From contig NZ_VELE01000001.1 in the NCBI RefSeq assembly GCF_007681555.1, positions 558,001 to 622,000 on the forward strand: a stretch of DNA of 64,000 bases, in the 5' to 3' direction. The translations under genes and the position numbers were made by a program. Of the stretch, positions 34,807 to 43,670 are shown piece by piece; the first letter of the stretch is position 1; every line of letters begins with the position of its first letter. The DNA comes from Kocuria salsicia. Its GTDB lineage: Bacteria; Actinomycetota; Actinomycetes; Actinomycetales; Micrococcaceae. The notes beneath the pieces are model-generated. The model was not told where the DNA came from, did no database searches, and worked only from the letters and a program-made list of their open reading frames with translations.

Positions 34807-37800
34807 TCAGAGTCGGCCGTCCCGGTACAGCTGCTGGAGCAGGTCTTGCATGCGCGGGGTGTAGGCGATCGCGGTGTACTCATCGCCCTTCGCACTGTGC
34901 CGCTGCTCGGTGACCACGCCCAGCCGCTCGGCGAGCGCCGTCGGCTCCCAGGCACCGGTTCCGCCCACCAGCACTCCGGCCTCAGCGAGCCGCAAGTTCC
35001 ACGCGGTTGTGGTGATCGCGGCGTCTTCCTCGCTCAGCACCCCGCGGGCCTTCCACTCCTTCACGACCGCGGTCAGCGTGAGCGGTTCCGCGGACGACGA
35101 CGCTGCCTCCGGCACCGAATTGCCCGCAGGCTCCGGCTCCGGCACCGTGGCGGCGAACACGGCGTCCGATCGGTGCGCCCACTCGGTCATCCGCTCGAAC
35201 ACCGGCCCGTTGCCCCACCGGTTGGCGGCGGCGAAGACGATGAACAGGTCCTTGGCGCGGGACACAGCCACGTTCATCAGTTCGAGGTTCGAGTCGATGA
35301 ACCCGGACCGTGGACTGTTCTGGCCGTAGACCGCGGAGAACAGCACGACCGGCCGTTCCGCGCCCTGCAGCCGATGTGCGGTGCCCACCGTGATGCTCTC
35401 GGCGAACCGGGAGGGAAGGTCTGCCGGGGCGTCCTCGGCGGTGGCCGCGGCTCGTAGCTCCCTGGTGATCAGCCGTGCCTGCGCGCTGAACGGTGTCACC
35501 ACGCCGATGAGCTCGTCCTCTCCCGGTGCCCTGTTCGAGTCGGGTTCCCGCGTGGTGTAGAGGTCGCGGAAGTAGGCGTAGTTCGCGACGATCCAGCGTG
35601 CCACGCACTGCGCCTCCGTCCGGTTCACCCGGCTGGACCCGGACCGTTCGTCCTGCGATCCGGGGACCTCCCGGAACAGGAACGCCGGGCCCTCGACGGG
35701 CGAGGAGGACGCCGGGCGCTTCGGCTCCAGCAGCCCGTTGTAGAGCAGGTCGTTGCAGTAGCCGATGATCTCCGGGTGGCATCGGAAGTGCTCGGAGAGG
35801 AAGAGCCCAGGAGCCCCGTCGTCGTAGCTCCAGGCCGAGGCGTGACTGGCCGCGCGTATCAGACTGGAGTGGGGCGAGCACGTCATGCCCCGCGGGCGGA
35901 GGTTCTGCGCCCAGGTCTCGGCGGGGATGCCGGCGCTCTCGGCGACCTCGCGGTCGGTGTCCTCGTCGATCGACCACACGGGTGCCAGCTGCTTCTCGTC
36001 CCCCACCACGAGCGCGCGGCGGGCCAGCGCGAACGCCGGGAGGCCGACGGGCGTGTCCACCTGACCGGCCTCGTCCACGATCAGCAGGTCGATGCGGCCC
36101 ACGTCGAACCGCGCGGGCTCCCCGCTCCTCGAGTAGAGACCGAAGTACCTGGGCACCTGGTAGGCGGTCATCACGAAGCACGGGGTCAGGGCTGCGGCCT
36201 GCGGCCAGTACGTCGACATGACCGTTGCCGTGTTCTTGAAGCGCTCGTCCTCCGGGATGAAGTCCTCGGTCAGCAACCAGCAGGCCTCGTAGTGGTGCAC
36301 CGCGAGCCAGAACTCGGCGTAGCGCAGGGTGACGTCCAGGACGGCGTCGAGTTCCTCGAGGGTGGTGCAGTCCGCGAGTCCGGCAACCTTCTCCAGGCTC
36401 ATCAGGTGCGGCGACGACACCGCCTCGGCGCACAGCCGTGCGTACCGGTCCGTGGCGCCGTGCCGGGCCATCTCCTCCACGAGCACCAGCCGCAGTTCTT
36501 CCAGCTCGGCGAGCGCGTCTGTGATCCACCCCTTGACGCCTGGGAGGTCGTGGGCACTGCCGAAGTGTGCACTGGCCCGCGCGACGAACGTGTCCCGTGC
36601 GCGCCCCAGGTAGCGCGGGTCGCTGTAGACGGTGTACGTCTCGCTCTTGTTCCGCTGCTCGAGCAGGTACTTCGTGCGGGCTTCCCTGAGTCGGGACGAC
36701 GCCGGGCAGTAGACGGCGAGGGACCGCAGCGGCGTGGCCTCGAATGCCCCGCTGCCCTCGCTCTGCCCGGTTGTCGCGGGCTCCTGCGCCTTCTCAGTCT
36801 CCTGGATCTCCGGCGTCTTCCGGGCCTCCTGGATCTCCTCAGACGTCCTGAGCTCCGTGCTGCCCATCCCCTCCGCGCTCGGAAGCCACCGCAGGTCCAG
36901 GGTGCCGGGATCGTTCCTCGTCACGGAGCTGAACGAGGAGATGATGTTGACGACCGCCTGGTTGTTGGTGGACGTTCCCACGATCACGGGGGCGTCCCGG
37001 CCCTCCAGTGCGTGACGCGTGAGCATGTTGGCGACGACGGCCTGCAGCATCGTGGTCTTGCCCGTGCCCGGCGGACCGCTCACCGCGGTGACGTCCCCCT
37101 CCTCCCCGCTCAGGAACGCGTGCACCGCCCGGCGCTGCGACGGGGTGAGCGGGAAGCCGTCGCTCATCGACCCGCAGGACAGCTTCATCGCCTCGTGCAG
37201 GCCCTCTCCCTCGTGGATCGCCCGCTCGGCAATCCGTGCACCGGACCACCCCTGGCACATCCGCTCCAGCAGGACCGGGGCGCCGTGGTCCGCGACGTGG
37301 TCGTAGAGGTCCAGGAGCGGGCCCACTGCGCTGACCCGCTCCAGCTCCCGCACGAAGCACAGCTCGTGCTCCACGCGCCCGTTCCCCGACGTGTCGCAGT
37401 GAGTCGGAGGGGTAGCGCTCTCAGAGTGCTGGCCGTCGCCCGAGAGCACGGCCGCGAACTCCGCCACGCTGCGTCCCGCCAGGGCCGCGAAGAGGCTGTC
37501 CGCGAGGTCCAGCGCGCCCGCGAGCGACGTCGTCTGTGACACTCCTGCGCCCAGTTGCTGCCGCGAGAACGCCCAGAAGGCCTCGAGGTCCCCGACCATG
37601 ACCTCTCGGTCCCCGACCATTGGGGAGGACAGCCGCTCCGAGGGAATCCACGGGGAACTCGCGGTCTCGAGCACCGGTTCGAGCCGCCCGTCCGGGAACA
37701 GCGTGGCCTCGAGCAGCAGCAGGCCGGTGTGTCCGCCGCCGGGCAGTTCCAGGGACACGCAGGAGACCACCACGGAGAGCGGTGTGCGGTCCTGCTCGTC

Positions 37801-38214
37801 AGACCCGCCTTCATCACGTGTCGCCCCGTCCGAAGGCTCGCCGTCGAACGGTCCGGTCCCGTTGTCACCCCTGTGCTCCCCGGCGGGGGCGGCGGCATCG
37901 GCACCGGTGCGGGTTCCGCCCTCCTCCGCATCCGCCGCCCGCGTCCTCGCGGCTCCCCCGCCGCGAACCTGGGCCGTCGGGGTGGCGGTGACCTCCGCTG
38001 TCTCTCCCGACGACGACGTGGCCCGCCCGCGCCGCCCCGTGGCGTCGTCGTGCGCATCGAAGAGGGTCCGCGTCTGCTCCTCCGGCAGGAAACCCGCACG
38101 CAGCAACGACCGCGGCACCGCCACGTACGGGCCGTCACCGAAACTCACTTCGTCCAGCTGCCCGCGCCGAAGGATCCGCGCGAGGTAGTCGGTGATCGTT
38201 GCCGTCTCGACCAT
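34807..38214 (-). CDS. Superfamily 1 DNA2/NAM7-like helicase
   Basis: A 1135-residue ATPase. Walker A is SGPPGTGKTTM near residue 380, Walker B DEAGQ near 715, then VGDEKQLAPV, SPFSAQARL and VGTAHRLQGAERPVVLFSAV, which are motifs III to VI of UPF1/DNA2-like superfamily 1 helicases. A low-complexity acidic linker lies near residues 80-150. The ATG at 38214 has GAGGA upstream. Such helicases serve repair or RNA turnover, and some belong to phage defence; this one stands alone beside a divergent DUF2087 gene and no nuclease domain is evident. Confidence 0.85.
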   Translation of the reverse strand: MVETATITDYLARILRRGQLDEVSFGDGPYVAVPRSLLRAGFLPEEQTRTLFDAHDDATGRRGRATSSSGETAEVTATPTAQVRGGGAARTRAADAEEGGTRTGADAAAPAGEHRGDNGTGPFDGEPSDGATRDEGGSDEQDRTPLSVVVSCVSLELPGGGHTGLLLLEATLFPDGRLEPVLETASSPWIPSERLSSPMVGDREVMVGDLEAFWAFSRQQLGAGVSQTTSLAGALDLADSLFAALAGRSVAEFAAVLSGDGQHSESATPPTHCDTSGNGRVEHELCFVRELERVSAVGPLLDLYDHVADHGAPVLLERMCQGWSGARIAERAIHEGEGLHEAMKLSCGSMSDGFPLTPSQRRAVHAFLSGEEGDVTAVSGPPGTGKTTMLQAVVANMLTRHALEGRDAPVIVGTSTNNQAVVNIISSFSSVTRNDPGTLDLRWLPSAEGMGSTELRTSEEIQEARKTPEIQETEKAQEPATTGQSEGSGAFEATPLRSLAVYCPASSRLREARTKYLLEQRNKSETYTVYSDPRYLGRARDTFVARASAHFGSAHDLPGVKGWITDALAELEELRLVLVEEMARHGATDRYARLCAEAVSSPHLMSLEKVAGLADCTTLEELDAVLDVTLRYAEFWLAVHHYEACWLLTEDFIPEDERFKNTATVMSTYWPQAAALTPCFVMTAYQVPRYFGLYSRSGEPARFDVGRIDLLIVDEAGQVDTPVGLPAFALARRALVVGDEKQLAPVWSIDEDTDREVAESAGIPAETWAQNLRPRGMTCSPHSSLIRAASHASAWSYDDGAPGLFLSEHFRCHPEIIGYCNDLLYNGLLEPKRPASSSPVEGPAFLFREVPGSQDERSGSSRVNRTEAQCVARWIVANYAYFRDLYTTREPDSNRAPGEDELIGVVTPFSAQARLITRELRAAATAEDAPADLPSRFAESITVGTAHRLQGAERPVVLFSAVYGQNSPRSGFIDSNLELMNVAVSRAKDLFIVFAAANRWGNGPVFERMTEWAHRSDAVFAATVPEPEPAGNSVPEAASSSAEPLTLTAVVKEWKARGVLSEEDAAITTTAWNLRLAEAGVLVGGTGAWEPTALAERLGVVTEQRHSAKGDEYTAIAYTPRMQDLLQQLYRDGRL

Positions 38215-38485
38215 GCGCGGTCCTCGCGTTCCTGTGGCACTGCGTGGGGGCGGCGGGCAGGCCCTGGGCACCCGCCGTGAGAGCCCGAGTCTATCCAGGG
38301 TCACCGCCACGCACTGTGATGTGGCATACTCTCGTGCAGTCGGCGTGCCCAGCGCCCAGCCCGCGCACGGACCCCAGCTCCGGCGCAGCGGCGAAGGGGA
38401 GCGAATTCTCGGGCCGTCAGACGTCGTCATTCCTCGTCCGACCGGGCGATCGTGCTGGGGGCGGTGCGCGCGGTCCAGGTACGAG

Positions 38486-39187
38486 ATGACTCACGACAGC
38501 GACTTCAAATCTCTGGTGCGCGCCCGCATGCGCGCAACCGGTCAGAACTACACCGCGGCCCGCGCCGATCTGCTCCGCGAGCGCGACGACGCCGCAGCCG
38601 CCCCTCTCCACCGAACGCAGGGGTCCCCCGCGTCCGGTCCCGCGGAGCCCCTCGCACATCGGCAACCGCCCACGGCGCGCGCCACCGGCGTGTCCCGCCG
38701 CGAGAGGCCCGCCGAATCCGCCGCCGCGGGGAGCTCCCTGCCCCACCAAGATGCGGCGAGCGCCGCGGACGGCCACCCGGCGTCGTCGTCCTCCGCTCCC
38801 CCGGTCCCCGACGGCGTCGACCCCGTCGAGTGGGAACGCGCTCACGCTGAGTACCGCCGGGTCCTGGGCCGGTTCGTGCGGGACGGCCGCGTGCACACGG
38901 TTCCCGCGCGCCGTCGTGCCCGGGTGTTCGTGCTGCTGCACCTGCTCGCCGCGTTCCCCGCGGGGCACACCTGGAGCGAGGTGGAGGTCAACGCGATCCT
39001 GCGGACGATGGTCGAGGACCAGGCGTTCTGGCGGCGCGAGCTCGTGGAGTACGGGTACCTCCAGCGCGAGGCGGGCGTCTACTGGCTGCCCGCGCGCGTG
39101 CCCGAGCGGTCCGCGTCCATGCGGCAGGAGACTCCCGCGTGGGAGGACCTGTGGCTGCCGGTCCATCTGGGACTGAGCGCGCCGTGA
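38486..39187 (+). CDS. DUF2087-domain protein
   Basis: A 233-residue protein. The N-terminus (FKSLVRARMRATGQNYTAARADLL) is a short motif seen on many actinobacterial proteins. A Pro/Ala/Ser-rich linker follows, and the C-terminus (RFVRDGRVHTVPARRRARVFVLLHLL ... FWRRELVEYGYLQREAGVYWLP in outline) is a DUF2087 domain, a small winged-helix-like module of unknown function that may bind nucleic acid. ATG at 38486. Its stop overlaps the start of the MFS transporter (GTGA). Confidence 0.8.
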   Translation: MTHDSDFKSLVRARMRATGQNYTAARADLLRERDDAAAAPLHRTQGSPASGPAEPLAHRQPPTARATGVSRRERPAESAAAGSSLPHQDAASAADGHPASSSSAPPVPDGVDPVEWERAHAEYRRVLGRFVRDGRVHTVPARRRARVFVLLHLLAAFPAGHTWSEVEVNAILRTMVEDQAFWRRELVEYGYLQREAGVYWLPARVPERSASMRQETPAWEDLWLPVHLGLSAP

Positions 39188-40341
39188 CCCGCGCCGGCAC
39201 CCGCTCCGATGTGAAGCTCGCGGTGCTGCTGCTCGGCATGCTGGTCTCCGCGTGCGGGGACGACGTCGCCGCCGTCGCCTTCTCGTTGCGCGCCGCCGAG
39301 TCAGGGGCGCCGGGTCTGCTGGCCGCGATCCTGCTGGCCCAGACGGTGCCCGCGATCGGGCTGGGGCTGCTCGGCGGCGTGCTCGTGGACCGGGCCCTGC
39401 GCTGGTGGTGGTGGCCGCTCTCGCTCGCCGTGCAGGCGGCCCTGTTCCTCGTGATGGCGGGCGCCCGGTCGAACGCGCTGATCGTCGCGTGCGTGGCCCT
39501 GGTGAGCGCGGTCTCCGCCGTGACCGGGCCCGTGGCGAGCAAACTCATCGCCCTGCACAGCCACGACCACCAGCGCATCGGCGGCCACCTGGCCACGGTC
39601 AACGGGCTGTCGCAGGCGTGCGGGGCGGCGCTCGGCGGCATCGCGTTCGGGGTGGGCGGGATCGGGCCGCTGCTGTGCCTCAACGCGGGGACGTTCGCGC
39701 TGCTGGCGGTGGTCGCGCTGCTCGTCACTGGCCGGTCGCCCGTGCCCGTGGACGCCTCCCCGCAGCGGGGTGTGCTGCTCGGGTTCCGGCGCCTCGCGCG
39801 CCCGGGGGCGTTCGGCGTCGTCGGGCTCGGACTGCTGGTCTGCACCGTGTTCGCGACCTCTATCGAGGGCGTGTCCGGCGTCTTCGTCCTCACGCACCAC
39901 GCGCACTGGGACCCGGCGTGGGTCGGCCTCGCGTGGGGCCTGTGGGGTTTCGGCGCGGTCCTCGGCGGGCAGGGCGCGGGCCGTCTCCGCAGGTGCCCGG
40001 CCACGGTGCTGCTTGTCCTGGGTGCCGGGGGCATGGGCGCGGTCTTCCTCGTGCTGGCCCTGGGGCTGCCCGGCGTGGCCATCGGCGCACCGCTGTTCCT
40101 GGTGGGCGGCGCGGGGAACGGCGCGTTCAACGCGGCGGTCTCGCGCACCATCCTCGCCGCGGTCCCGCTGGCCGAGCAGGCCCGCGCGTGGACCGCCTAC
40201 CGCTGGATCGTCACGTGCTGCGTGGTGGGCGGCTATCTCACCGGCGCGGCGTTCGGGGAGCACGATGCCGTGGCCGCCCTGGCGCTCGCCGGTGGCCTCA
40301 CGCTGGTCGGGGCACTGTGCCGCACGGCTCCACACACCTGA
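39184..40341 (+). CDS. MFS transporter
   Basis: A 385-residue major facilitator with about twelve hydrophobic helices: KLAVLLLGMLVSACGDDVAAVAFS at the start, the helix 2-3 loop GGVLVDRALRWWWW, and RTILAAVPLAEQARAWTAYR in the C-terminal half. It looks like the EntS/MFS_3 group of exporters, but substrate is not predictable. GTG start at 39184 overlapping the DUF2087 stop, so the two genes are translationally coupled. Confidence 0.87.
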   Translation: MTRAGTRSDVKLAVLLLGMLVSACGDDVAAVAFSLRAAESGAPGLLAAILLAQTVPAIGLGLLGGVLVDRALRWWWWPLSLAVQAALFLVMAGARSNALIVACVALVSAVSAVTGPVASKLIALHSHDHQRIGGHLATVNGLSQACGAALGGIAFGVGGIGPLLCLNAGTFALLAVVALLVTGRSPVPVDASPQRGVLLGFRRLARPGAFGVVGLGLLVCTVFATSIEGVSGVFVLTHHAHWDPAWVGLAWGLWGFGAVLGGQGAGRLRRCPATVLLVLGAGGMGAVFLVLALGLPGVAIGAPLFLVGGAGNGAFNAAVSRTILAAVPLAEQARAWTAYRWIVTCCVVGGYLTGAAFGEHDAVAALALAGGLTLVGALCRTAPHT

Positions 40342-40499
40342 TCCGCAACCGGAGCGTGACGCACCGAGTGCGGCGACCGCCACCGGGCAGGGAATGGCGG
40401 TCGTCACGCGCAACACCACAGACTTCTAGAATCTCGTCGTTCCCGTCATCACCCCGTGGACATCGGCGGGCACCCAGCACAACAGCCCAGGAGCACCGC

Positions 40500-41255
40500 A
40501 TGACGCAGCGCATCTTCGACACCCACCTGCACATCATCGATCCCGCGCACCCACTCGTGGAGAACAACGGGTTCATGCCGGGCCCGTTCACGGTGGACGA
40601 CTACCAGCGGCGCATCGACGGGCTCGGGATAAAGGGCGGCGCGGTGGTCTCCGGCTCGTTCCAGGCCTTCGACCAGGGCTACCTGATCGACGCGCTGAAG
40701 GCCCTGGGGCCGAACTACGTGGGTGTCACCCAGGTCCCCGAGGACACCAGCGACACGCGGATCCTCGAGCTGCACGAGGCTGGGGTGCGCGCGGTGCGCT
40801 TCAACGTGGCCCGTGGGGGCTCCGCGAACCTGGACGACATCGACCGCCTGGCACGCCGCGTCCACGACCTCGCCGGCTGGCACGCGGAGGTCTACATCGA
40901 CGCCCGCACGATCGACGAAAGCCTCTCCCGCCGCATCGCCGCCCTGCCCGCGGCGAGCATCGACCACCTGGGCATGCACGAGGACGGCCTTTCCAACCTG
41001 CTGCGGCTCGTGGAGCAGGGCGTGAAGGTCAAGGCCACAGGATTCGGCCGCGTGGAGCTCGATCCCGCGGCAACGGTCCGCGCGATCGACGCCACCGACC
41101 CAACGGCGCTCATGGTCGGCACGGACCTGCCCTCCACGCGGGCCCTGCGCCCGTTCCGGGACGAGGACCTTGCCCTCATCGTGGACGCGCTGCCCGCGGA
41201 CCGCGTAGCGGACGTCTTCTGGAACAACGCGGCGTCGTTCTACCTGGGGGCGTGA
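40500..41255 (+). CDS. Amidohydrolase-family (amidohydrolase 2) protein
   Basis: A 251-residue TIM-barrel metal hydrolase resembling the 2-pyrone-4,6-dicarboxylate lactonase/amidohydrolase-2 group. The metal-binding FDTHLHIID sits at the N-terminus, IDHLGM near residue 157 and MVGTDLPS near 207, with VFWNNAASFY at the C-terminus. Hydrolysis of a lactone or amide in carbon catabolism is likely; the substrate is unknown. ATG at 40500 with CAGGAG upstream. Confidence 0.87.
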   Translation: MTQRIFDTHLHIIDPAHPLVENNGFMPGPFTVDDYQRRIDGLGIKGGAVVSGSFQAFDQGYLIDALKALGPNYVGVTQVPEDTSDTRILELHEAGVRAVRFNVARGGSANLDDIDRLARRVHDLAGWHAEVYIDARTIDESLSRRIAALPAASIDHLGMHEDGLSNLLRLVEQGVKVKATGFGRVELDPAATVRAIDATDPTALMVGTDLPSTRALRPFRDEDLALIVDALPADRVADVFWNNAASFYLGA

Positions 41256-41258
41256 GCG

Positions 41259-41660
41259 TCACCACGCGACCACGCGACCTCGCGACGGCGCCACGACGGG
41301 CAGACCGAGCCCGCCGCCGGGAGCGCACGCGGCCGCACAGAGCGAGCCGCCCGTCAACTGCGCCGCGAGCACCCGCCGCGTCGGGACGCAGCCGGAGAGA
41401 CCGACACCGAGCCGATCCCAGCCCACGACGACGAGCCACACCCACGGGGTGAACGAGACGACGAGCGCACCCACCGCCGCGATGGCCGCACGGCAGCGCA
41501 GGACGGCCTCGGAGCCGAGCCACTCCACGACCCGGTCTGCCGGCAGACGGCCGATCGTCATGGTTGCGGAGAAGGCACCGCAGGCGACGGCCGCAGTGCC
41601 CGCGGAGGTGCCGGGCACGTCCTTCAGGCTGCGCTCGCGCGGAGCTCCACCCGATCGTCA
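41259..41660 (-). pseudogene. MFS transporter remnant
   Basis: A reverse-strand stretch that encodes only the C-terminal helices of a major facilitator (CGAFSATMTIGRLPADRVVEWLG, AAIAAVGALVVSFTPWVWLV, GVGLSGCVPTRR). About half the transporter is missing, the end continues into Arg/Ala-rich non-homologous sequence, and no start is visible. It is the first of three broken genes in a row. Confidence 0.6.
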
Positions 41661-41769
41661 CTGACGCTCCCGCCCCCGAGACGGACGTGACGTCCCTGCG
41701 TGCGACATGAGCCACCGTCACCGTGACGGCCCAGGGTTGAGCCGCTGGAAATACCCTAGAGTAACTTCC

Positions 41770-42455
41770 ATGTCTGACCACCGGAACTCTCCCGTAGCCG
41801 GCGTCCGCGGCGAAAACCTGAGCATTCCCGTCGCCTCGGACGCCGTGGCGGGCACGCTGTGGCTGCCTGGACCCGCGCACGGTTCCCCGCGCTTCCACTG
41901 CACGCCGTGGGTCACAGCATCGGCGGGCACGCCATGGTCCTCGGCCACGGGCTCGAGGGCCTCGACCGGTTCGCGGTGGTCTCCTCCCACCTGGCGCACA
42001 CCCGCACGATCGCCCCGCGGAAGGAGCAACTGCGCGTGGCCGCCGTGCTGCATGCCGTGGGCCCGGCACTGAGCCGGACCCTGGGGTACATGCCCGGCAA
42101 GCGGCTCGGCATCGGAGAAAACATGCCCACAGCCGCGATGGTCGAGTGGGGGTCGTGGGCACGGCGTCCCGGCTACTTCTTCGACGACCCGTCCATGGAC
42201 GCGACGGCCCGTGCAGCCGCGGTCACCCAGAACGTGCTCGCGCTCGGCGCCTCCGACGATCCCTGGGCCAGCCCCGCGCAGATGAGGGCCCTGACCGGGC
42301 GGCTCACCTCCGCCGCGGTGGAGCACCGCACGTTCACCCCGGAACAGCTGGGCGTTGCGCGCATCGGCCACCACGGCCTGTTCCGCCGCTCCGCCGCCGA
42401 CGCCGTGTGGCCGGGGCTCGTGGACTGGCTCACCGCGCCGCCACCCCAGGGCTGA
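41770..42455 (+). pseudogene. Alpha/beta hydrolase with internal deletion
   Basis: The ATG at 41770 begins a hydrolase N-terminus (MSDHRNSPVAGVRGENLSIP). The frame then breaks near 41855, and a different frame continues as VAAWTRARFPALPLHAVGHSIGGHAMVLGHG, which holds the nucleophile elbow GHSIGG, through to the C-terminal GVARIGHHGLFR histidine region. Some 65-75 codons that should join the two, including the oxyanion region, are missing. A frame-disrupting deletion, so it should be inactive. Confidence 0.72.
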
Positions 42456-42523
42456 ACGGCCCCGGCTTCCCGGGACTGCACGCGCCGGGTGGAGAAGGGC
42501 AGCCGCGACGTCGCCCTGGGCGC

Positions 42524-42966
42524 TCAGGCGTTGACGGGTCGGTGCATGGGCCTGTCCACCGGCTGGCGCCACACGAGGACCGCCACGCTCAGCATGAGCA
42601 CCACGGCGATGAGACCGAACGGCACGGGCAGCAGCGGGTCGATGGGCACCAGCAGCCTTGCCAGGGGAAGGACCGTCCTGACGGTCCTCTCCGCGTTGCA
42701 CCTGATGGCCACCGCCCACACGCCGAGCAGGAAGACGGCCAGGGGAATGCTGGACGCGAAGGAGGACCACGGGGCGTGCAGCTCGCTGTCGCCCGTGAGA
42801 ACGTCGAGCTCCACCTCGATGCCGGCGGAGAAGGCGCCTGCCGCGGCGAAGATGAAGAAGTGCGTGTAGCCGTAGAACATGGAGCCGGCGAACGTGTTGA
42901 TGGCCCGGTGGTGCGGGTGCCACGGTGTGGACTCGATGGTCTCCGCGATCAGGCGAGGACGGCGGC
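42524..42966 (-). pseudogene. ltrA (low temperature requirement A) remnant
   Basis: The reverse strand encodes the last third of an LtrA-like membrane protein (FYGYTHFFIFAAAGAFSAGIE, SIPLAVFLLGVWAVAI, PFGLIAVVLMLSVAVLVW). The LtrA glutamate motif and what should follow are compressed into LIAETIESTPWHPHHRAINTFAG, so there is an internal deletion, and everything upstream is lost. Third broken gene in this zone. Confidence 0.6.
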
Positions 42967-43091
42967 GCCCATTCCCGCCGGGGTGCGTCGGTCACGTGGA
43001 CGGTGTCAGACTGGCAAGGTCCCACCCCCTGCGTGGCTCACGGACCGCTCCGGGCCGGGCCTGCCCGCCCGGGCTCAGCGCAGCAGCGGGA

Positions 43092-43451
43092 TCAGTGCAG
43101 CAGCAGTGTGACGGACAGCGTCGTGGGCTCGAGGGCCTTCACGGCGTGCAGCAGCCCCTCCGTGAGGTGCAGCACCTGGCCCGGCCGCAGCTGCACGGGA
43201 CCCTCCGGGAGCTGGAAGTCCACGCTCCCCCGGACCACCTGGATCAGCGCCGGGTGCGGTGCAGCGTGCTCGTGGAGCTCGTCGCCCTCGTGGAACTCGA
43301 AGGCGACCACCTTGACGCCGTCCTCCTCCACCACCGTGGCAGCACTGGGGCGGCCCGGACGGGGTTCGCTGCGGCCGACCAGCTCTGAAAGGGTGGCGAC
43401 TCCACTCCCGGAGCCGTGGTGGGTGGTGTGCTCGAACGAGTGGTGCGCCAT
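43092..43451 (-). CDS. Cupin-domain protein
   Basis: A 119-residue single-domain cupin. The first motif is FHEGDELHEHAAPHPALIQV and the second LRPGQVLHLTEGLLHAVKAL; both carry metal-binding histidines. Small cupins of this type act as metal-dependent sensors, isomerases or dioxygenases; which is not clear. ATG at 43451 with GGACCTGAGAAG-type weak ribosome-binding site. The region upstream (43452-43515) is unusually AT-rich and may hold the promoter. Confidence 0.82.
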   Translation of the reverse strand: MAHHSFEHTTHHGSGSGVATLSELVGRSEPRPGRPSAATVVEEDGVKVVAFEFHEGDELHEHAAPHPALIQVVRGSVDFQLPEGPVQLRPGQVLHLTEGLLHAVKALEPTTLSVTLLLH

Positions 43452-43670
43452 GGCTTCTCAGGTCCCCTTCCGTGAATTGCTCGAAACATAATAAGCATAT
43501 TGCCTGCAAGTTATTGGATCAACGGGGGTTCCACCCGGCCGGAACCACCGAGGGGCAGCCGCCCTCCTCCTGAGGCACCTCCCAGCTGACCCGGTGCACC
43601 GAACGGCCCACCCGCGAGGAGGTCGTGGCCCGCCTGAGGACGCGCCCCCAGACACTCGCCCGAGGGGCGC

